8,764 nucleotides of DNA, from positions 1 through 8,764 of the forward strand of contig CAILKS010000015.1 in the NCBI GenBank assembly GCA_903834855.1, read 5' to 3'. Every line of letters begins with the position of its first letter. Position 1 is the first letter of the stretch. This stretch comes from an uncultured bacterium. GTDB lineage: Bacteria; Patescibacteriota; Minisyncoccia; Phycocordibacterales; UBA5272. The notes under the pieces were generated by a model. It had not been told where the DNA came from. It made no database searches and worked only from the letters and a program-made list of their open reading frames with translations. Both the position numbers and the translations under genes were made by a program. Positions 4,713 through 8,764 of the stretch are shown one piece after another.

Positions 4713-4987
4713 CAACACCTAATGCCGCTGCTGCACCAGCAGCTGACACTCACGGAGCTCACGCCGATCATGGCAAGGAGCCGTGGTACAAAAACGGCTT
4801 CGCAAAAGCCGGAATCATCTTTTGTACGATCATAGCATTTGGCTTCGGCCTTGGCGTAATTGCACCAGAGGTGAACAACTTCATCATCTATGTTATGGGA
4901 GCATTCTTTGCAACCATCGCAACCTGGAAGACGACGATATTTGTTCTACTCGCGGCGGTGGGAATGGCTAAGTGGCTCTTGAGCTAA
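4709..4987 (+). CDS. small membrane protein with His-containing N-terminus, unknown function
   Basis: A 92-aa protein that I do not recognise. An Ala/Pro-rich, His-containing N-terminus (THGAHADHGKEPWYKNG, 14-30) is followed by hydrophobic segments at about 34-52, 58-72 and 76-91, so two or three membrane helices. The frame is open from an ATG at 4682, but the ATG at 4709 is chosen because AAGGAG (4697-4702) sits six bases ahead and because it overlaps the upstream TGA by the ATGA arrangement typical of coupled genes. The His cluster (14, 17, 21) could bind metal; this is only a suggestion. Its tight coupling to the Pro-rich protein suggests the two form one complex. A large terminator-like structure lies downstream. 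Confidence 0.8.
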   Translation: MTTPNAAAAPAADTHGAHADHGKEPWYKNGFAKAGIIFCTIIAFGFGLGVIAPEVNNFIIYVMGAFFATIATWKTTIFVLLAAVGMAKWLLS

Positions 4988-5070
4988 ACACACAAGCTAG
5001 CGCTTAAAAACCGCAAGCTACGGGAAGATAACCCCGCAAAGAATTATCCAGCCATAAAAAGCTGTAAGGA

Positions 5071-5165
5071 TGGGCCAACACCCTTTCACGAAAAACGACG
5101 CCACCCTCTTCACGCAGGATGGCACAAGTCAATCGCGGAAGAAACGGAGTTGGCCCGTTTTTTTT
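5071..5165 (+). terminator. large terminator-like RNA element, possibly a small ncRNA
   Basis: TGGGCCAAC (5071-5079) pairs with GTTGGCCCG (5149-5157; the last pair is a U-G wobble) and is followed by eight T residues (5158-5165), so transcription of the coupled gene pair likely ends here. The 69-nt loop is much longer than usual and contains an inner stem (GCCA...CCT with AGG...TGGC, 5100-5123) and a near-duplicate, CACCCTTTCACG (5079-5090) and CACCCTCTTCACG (5102-5114). The stretch 4988-5070 before it also shows small stems (GATAA/TTATC, CAGC/GCTG) but no gene. It could be a structured 3' UTR or a separate RNA. Confidence 0.55.
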
Positions 5166-5190
5166 GCAAAATTATTTTTGTATTTGAATT

Positions 5191-5232
5191 GGGTGTGGCC
5201 GGACCTTACCCACAAAGTGGGAGGCCACACCC
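5191..5232. repeat. strong GC-rich two-part hairpin
   Basis: GGGTGTGGCC (5191-5200) pairs perfectly with GGCCACACCC (5223-5232). Inside it CCCAC (5209-5213) pairs with GTGGG (5217-5221) around AAA. No T-tract follows on either strand, so it is not an obvious terminator. Confidence 0.75.
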
Positions 5233-5260
5233 CCACCACTCCCCCTTCTGGATGATTTTC

Positions 5261-5368
5261 AAAAAATTAAATTATGTTTTTATAGGTTCTGCAGAGCGCG
5301 ACGGCGCGAGCAAAGCAAAAATCTAACAAGATTTTATGCGTACCTATAAAAACATAATTTAATTTTTT
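5261..5368. repeat. perfect 27-bp inverted repeat with 54-bp spacer
   Basis: 5261-5287 and 5342-5368 are exact reverse complements. They are AT-rich (core TTAAATTATGTTTTTATAGG) and enclose a more GC-rich spacer with GCGCGACGGCGCGAGC-like sequence and an ATCTAACAAGAT mini-dyad. No gene fits in the spacer. The layout resembles a small non-autonomous element (MITE-like) or a long cruciform, but no target-site duplication is obvious. The right arm ends 26 bp before dprA and probably overlaps its promoter. Confidence 0.85.
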
Positions 5369-5382
5369 TAAGTATTTCGATA

Positions 5383-5388
5383 TATACT
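5383..5388 (+). promoter_or_regulatory. -10 box placing the dprA transcript start at or near its ATG
   Basis: TATACT lies six bases before the dprA ATG, so transcription would begin at or next to the start codon, giving a leaderless mRNA. No Shine-Dalgarno site is seen. The -35 region falls inside the right arm of the inverted repeat and is weak. Confidence 0.4.
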
Positions 5389-5394
5389 AAAACA

Positions 5395-6285
5395 ATGCAA
5401 ATAATCACTCGCAATGAATTCTCCAATAGTCCTCTCCTTTCTCGTTTACTTGAATTACACGACATCCCTGAAAAAATTTATATAGATGGAAATCTTCCAG
5501 AAATTTCAATTGATGAGTACGGTCGTGCAAATCCTCGCATCCTCACAATAGTTGGCTCACGCAAACATACAACTTATGCAACAGATGTAATAGAAAATCT
5601 TTTACGCAATTTATCTGGATCACCAGTTATTATTATTTCTGGTCTAGCAATTGGAGTTGATTGTATGTCACACAAATTTGCATTAAAAAATAATTTAAAA
5701 ACTATAGCTGTCCCCGGTAGCGGATTAGATAAAAAAGTTTTATATCCAAAAATAAACCTATCGTTGGCACAAGAAATTTTAGAAAATGATGGTGCCTTAC
5801 TTTCAGAATTTGATCCCCTTACCGAACCTGCACCTTGGACATTCCCAGCACGTAATCGCATTATGGCTGCCTTATCTGATGCTGTCCTTATAATAGAAGC
5901 TGAAGAAAAATCAGGCACACTTATCACGGCCCGTATGGCTCTTGAGCTCGGACGAGATATCGGTGCAATTCCTGGAAACATTTTTTCCAAAACTTCAGAA
6001 GGTACAAATATGCTTATAAGAGAAGGTGCCTACCCGATTAGAAATATAAAAGACTTAACTGATTTATTACATATCTCTGTTGAAGAAAAAGAAAAATTCA
6101 CAGATGAAAACTTAACAGAATTAGAAAAAATAATTGTTGATTTATTAAATGAGCCGAAAGAAAAAGATGCTCTATTAATAGAAAGTAAATTATCACCAAC
6201 TGATTTCCTCATAACACTTTCTTCACTTGAAATAAAAGGAAGGATACAAGAAACATTTGGAGAAATACGAATGACTAGTTTATAG
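5395..6285 (+). CDS. dprA: DNA-processing protein DprA (Smf)
   Basis: A 296-aa protein. DprA binds incoming single-stranded DNA and loads RecA during natural transformation. The Rossmann-like core shows the family motifs in order: VGSRK (53-57), SGLAIGVD (82-89), PGSGLD (107-112), FPARNRIMAALSD (150-162), E-x3-SGTLITA (170-179) and GTNMLIREGA (203-212). A Lys/Glu-rich linker (228-240) and a C-terminal winged-helix-like region (about 240-292) follow. The N-terminal helical domain is short (about 45 residues), so the protein is smaller than many DprA proteins (about 360 aa). The start codon is the first ATG after a TATACT box; translation may be leaderless. topA follows in the same direction after 127 bp, an order seen in many bacteria. 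Presence of DprA fits uptake or processing of foreign DNA. Confidence 0.96.
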   Translation: MQIITRNEFSNSPLLSRLLELHDIPEKIYIDGNLPEISIDEYGRANPRILTIVGSRKHTTYATDVIENLLRNLSGSPVIIISGLAIGVDCMSHKFALKNNLKTIAVPGSGLDKKVLYPKINLSLAQEILENDGALLSEFDPLTEPAPWTFPARNRIMAALSDAVLIIEAEEKSGTLITARMALELGRDIGAIPGNIFSKTSEGTNMLIREGAYPIRNIKDLTDLLHISVEEKEKFTDENLTELEKIIVDLLNEPKEKDALLIESKLSPTDFLITLSSLEIKGRIQETFGEIRMTSL

Positions 6286-6412
6286 TTTTCACCGCCTTTG
6301 CGGGATAAATTAGGTTATAGGTTTTAGTAAAATTCTTTTTTATGTGTTAGTATAATTTTTCATGTGCTATTATGTTCTATAACTTAGCAACTAGAACCTA
6401 CAACTTATATTT
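6286..6412 (+). promoter_or_regulatory. dprA-topA intergenic region with topA promoter candidate
   Basis: A perfect TATAAT (6351-6356) lies 56 bp before the topA ATG, but no convincing -35 is seen. A second box TATAAC is at 6378-6383. An imperfect inverted repeat (6311-6326 with 6391-6406, 13 of 16 positions) brackets both. A small CCGC-CTTT-GCGG stem (6292-6303) follows the dprA stop without a T-tract, so read-through from dprA is possible. No Shine-Dalgarno site precedes topA. Confidence 0.45.
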
Positions 6413-8623
6413 ATGAAATTACTCATTGTAGAAAGTCCATCAAAAGCAAAAACGATTGCAAAATACTTAGGAGGCGAGTACGAAGTACGCGCCTCTGTTG
6501 GTCATATTCGTGACTTACCAAAGAGTAACAAAAAGGCTATCGACATCGATGGTGGTTTTATTCCACATTATGAAGTATCAGCTGGTAAAGAAAAAGTTGT
6601 TAGTGATATCAAATCTCTCGCAAAGAAAGCAAGTGAGATTTTACTCGCAACTGACCCCGACCGTGAAGGAGAGGCAATCGCATGGCATATACAAGAGGCT
6701 TGTGATTTAAAAGGTGCTAAGCGTGTCGCCTTTCACGAAATTACTGAAAGCGCCATAAAAGAAGCAATAAAAGAGCCGAGAGAAATCGATATGAATTTAA
6801 AGTCAGCCCAAGAAGCACGCCGAGTACTCGACCGTCTTGTGGGTTATGACCTGTCTGGAATTATTTGGAAAAAAGTTCGTTATGGGCTTTCTGCTGGTCG
6901 TGTACAATCCCCTGCGCTTCGTATAGTGATGGAAAAAGAACGCGAGATACGCGCATTTATTCCTGAAACATATTTCGTGTTAGCTGGTGAATGGAAAACA
7001 GAAGGAAAAATAAAAGAAAGTAAAACCTACACATTAGCACTTGAGTGTGAAGAACAACCGAAAGTAAAAGAAGAAGCAGAAAGAATTGTAAAAGTAGGAC
7101 GTGCAAGTAAATGGGAAGTAACGGCGCTCGACGGCTCTGATGTTTCTCGTTCCCCTCGCGCACCATTTACAACTTCGACTCTTCAACAAACGGCTTCTTC
7201 ACGTCTTGGTTATGCACCATCTCGTACTATGGGTATTGCACAGAAACTTTATGAGAAAGGACTCATCACTTATATGCGTACAGATAGTACGACACTTTCA
7301 AAAGTATCACTTGGTGAAATTGCAAATACTGTAGAAAATATTTTTGGTAAAAATTTCCTAGAAGTTCGTACATATAAAACAAAATCAAAAAATGCTCAAG
7401 AAGCCCATGAAGCTATACGACCAACACATGCAAGTACACGTTATGGTGGTACAACAGACGACGAGAAAAAATTATATTCTTTGATTTGGGAAAGAACTAT
7501 TTCTTCTCAAATGAAAGATGCAAAACTCCGTCGTTCAAAAGTAACCGCAAATATTACAAATGGAAAATCTACTATTCCGGATTTTTCTGTAACTGGTTCA
7601 GTGGTAACTTTCCAAGGATGGTTAATTGCTGATCCAGACGCACGTGGGGATGACGTACAATTGCCCGAACTAAATGTCGGAGATAACTTAAATCTCTTAA
7701 CTCTTCAATCAATAGAGAAGCAAACTCAACCACCTTCTCGTTATACAGAAGCTGGTTTAATTAAAGAACTTGAAAAGCGTGGTATTGGTCGCCCTTCTAC
7801 TTATGCGTCTATTATTTCTACAATTGAAGACCGTGGTTACGTAAATAAAATAAATAAAGCATTACACCCAACGGACACTGGTGAAGTTGTAACTACATTT
7901 TTGGAACAAGAATTAGGAAAATATATTTCTGATACTTTCACAGCAGATATGGAAGATAAATTAGATGACATTGCTAGTGGTAAGACAACTTATTTAAAAA
8001 CACTTTCTGATTTTTATGGACCATTTTTGAAAGATGTTAAAAGTAAAGAAAAATTAGAGAAAGCTACAAATTTAGGTGATGCACCGGACGATTTATTATG
8101 TCCACTCTGTAAGTCAAAAATGGTGGTTAAGTTAGCTCGTAATGGAAAGTTTTACTCTTGTTCAAAATATCCAGACTGTATGGGTGCTCGCAAATTAGAT
8201 GGTACCGTTCTTGAAGGTCCAAAGAAACTCGGTAAGGCATGTCCTAAATGTGAGAAAGGAGAATTAATGGAGCGCGAAGGACGTTATGGAAAATTTATTG
8301 CTTGTTCTAATTATCCAAAGTGTAAATATATCGAGCAAGATGAAGAACAAAGAAAAGCAAATTCAACTGGTGTAAGTTGTAATAAATGTAAAGACGGATA
8401 TATGGAAGAAAGAAAAGGACGTTTCGGAGTATTTTATTCTTGTTCAAATTATCCAGATTGTAAACATATAATTAAAACTCGTCCAACAGGAAATAGATGT
8501 TCATATAAAAAAGCTGATGGAAGTATTTGTGGAGAGTTAATGATGGAGGGAACCAAAACTATTCCCGAAAGATGTAGTGATAAAACTTGCCCGAACCATA
8601 ATCCACACAAACTAGGAAAATAG
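6413..8623 (+). CDS. topA: type IA DNA topoisomerase I
   Basis: A 736-aa enzyme that relaxes negative supercoils by transient single-strand cleavage through a 5'-phosphotyrosine. The Toprim domain opens with LLIVESPSKAKTIAKYL (3-19; Glu7) and holds DPDREGE (81-87; metal-binding Asp81, Asp83, Glu85). AGRVQSPALR is at 161-170. The catalytic Tyr is 287 in GLITYMRTDST (283-293). LIKELEKRGIGRPSTYA is at 449-465. The C-terminus carries three clear Cys4 zinc ribbons (Cys 563/566/583/589, 610/613/631/637, 656/659/677/683) and a fourth, more divergent one (696/706/721/726). These ribbons bind single-stranded DNA in relatives. Overall length is shorter than the 865-aa E. coli protein but complete. The ATG start aligns directly with the family N-terminus. 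It lies downstream of dprA with its own promoter candidate. Confidence 0.98.
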   Translation: MKLLIVESPSKAKTIAKYLGGEYEVRASVGHIRDLPKSNKKAIDIDGGFIPHYEVSAGKEKVVSDIKSLAKKASEILLATDPDREGEAIAWHIQEACDLKGAKRVAFHEITESAIKEAIKEPREIDMNLKSAQEARRVLDRLVGYDLSGIIWKKVRYGLSAGRVQSPALRIVMEKEREIRAFIPETYFVLAGEWKTEGKIKESKTYTLALECEEQPKVKEEAERIVKVGRASKWEVTALDGSDVSRSPRAPFTTSTLQQTASSRLGYAPSRTMGIAQKLYEKGLITYMRTDSTTLSKVSLGEIANTVENIFGKNFLEVRTYKTKSKNAQEAHEAIRPTHASTRYGGTTDDEKKLYSLIWERTISSQMKDAKLRRSKVTANITNGKSTIPDFSVTGSVVTFQGWLIADPDARGDDVQLPELNVGDNLNLLTLQSIEKQTQPPSRYTEAGLIKELEKRGIGRPSTYASIISTIEDRGYVNKINKALHPTDTGEVVTTFLEQELGKYISDTFTADMEDKLDDIASGKTTYLKTLSDFYGPFLKDVKSKEKLEKATNLGDAPDDLLCPLCKSKMVVKLARNGKFYSCSKYPDCMGARKLDGTVLEGPKKLGKACPKCEKGELMEREGRYGKFIACSNYPKCKYIEQDEEQRKANSTGVSCNKCKDGYMEERKGRFGVFYSCSNYPDCKHIIKTRPTGNRCSYKKADGSICGELMMEGTKTIPERCSDKTCPNHNPHKLGK

Positions 8624-8758
8624 TTAAAAATAGGTAAGAGAAAATAAAGTTAAGAGGAAAGAGAAAATGCTGGTGGCCGCGAAGCGGCCACCAGCATTTG
8701 TATTACTCTTTCCTCTAAACTCTTCCCTTTATTTCCTATTTACTATTTACTCTTTCCT
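8624..8758. repeat. strong hairpin nested in a longer imperfect palindrome after topA
   Basis: A 16-bp perfect stem, 8665-8680 with 8684-8699, closes on a GAA loop; the tip GCGAAGC is known as an exceptionally stable DNA mini-hairpin. Outside it, AGAGGAAAGAG (8653-8663) pairs with CTCTTTCCTCT (8706-8716), and the purine-rich 8624-8652 is loosely mirrored by the pyrimidine-rich 8717-8745. TTACTCTTTCCT occurs twice directly (8703-8714, 8747-8758). It probably serves as the topA terminator, but the T-tract after the inner stem is short. No gene is seen here. Confidence 0.75.
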
Positions 8759-8764
8759 AATTAC

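Noticed and set aside
5070..5255. 61-codon plus-strand open frame
   Set aside because: It spans the terminator-like stem, the T-tract and a second hairpin. The only upstream purines (TAAGG) touch the ATG with no spacing, and the peptide shows no domain-like pattern.
1180..5394. A complete integrative element at tRNA-Leu
   Set aside because: There is no integrase, replication or transfer gene, and no tRNA 3'-end copy near the right edge of the island, so only a weak boundary hypothesis is kept.

Overview
The window looks like a chromosomal segment of a small-genome, AT-rich bacterium, most likely from the Candidate Phyla Radiation (Patescibacteria/Parcubacteria-type). This is an inference. 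It rests on tRNA genes without encoded CCA, core genes lacking Shine-Dalgarno sites (rluA-type gene, dprA, topA), a very long stem-loop at many gene boundaries, and small membrane proteins I cannot assign to a family. TGA ends three genes, one just before a terminator hairpin, so the code appears standard and not the TGA=Gly code of Gracilibacteria/SR1.

Layout. (1) 1-1179 is a core block: tRNA-Lys(CTT) on the minus strand, tRNA-Cys(GCA) on the plus strand, an RluA/RluD-family pseudouridine synthase on the minus strand, and tRNA-Leu(TAG) on the plus strand. Every tRNA is followed directly by a hairpin whose first arm is the tRNA's own 3' end. (2) 1180-1545 has no gene. It is a patchwork of inverted and direct repeats, several of them copies of the 3' end of tRNA-Leu. 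(3) 1557-4987 is an accessory-looking island of five predicted membrane proteins: a multi-pass SPFH/band-7-like protein, a 111-aa three-helix protein, a J-domain protein with a C-terminal membrane anchor, and a translationally coupled pair (a Pro/Ala-rich single-pass protein and a 92-aa small membrane protein). These genes, unlike the core genes, carry clear Shine-Dalgarno sites and mostly their own terminators, and the last two are visibly richer in G+C. (4) 4988-5394 is non-coding. It holds a large terminator-like structured element, a strong GC-rich hairpin and a perfect 27-bp inverted repeat. (5) 5395-8623 is a core block again, with dprA and topA in the dprA-topA order seen in many bacteria. 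The window ends in a strong hairpin nested inside a longer imperfect palindrome.

How the genes relate. The core genes handle RNA modification, translation and DNA processing/topology. The island genes share membrane location, and two of them resemble scaffold (SPFH) and co-chaperone (J-domain) families, which would fit a membrane-organisation or membrane-quality-control module. That functional link is speculative. No integrase, transposase, relaxase or phage gene is visible, so the case for an integrated element rests only on the tRNA-derived repeats, base composition and translation signals.
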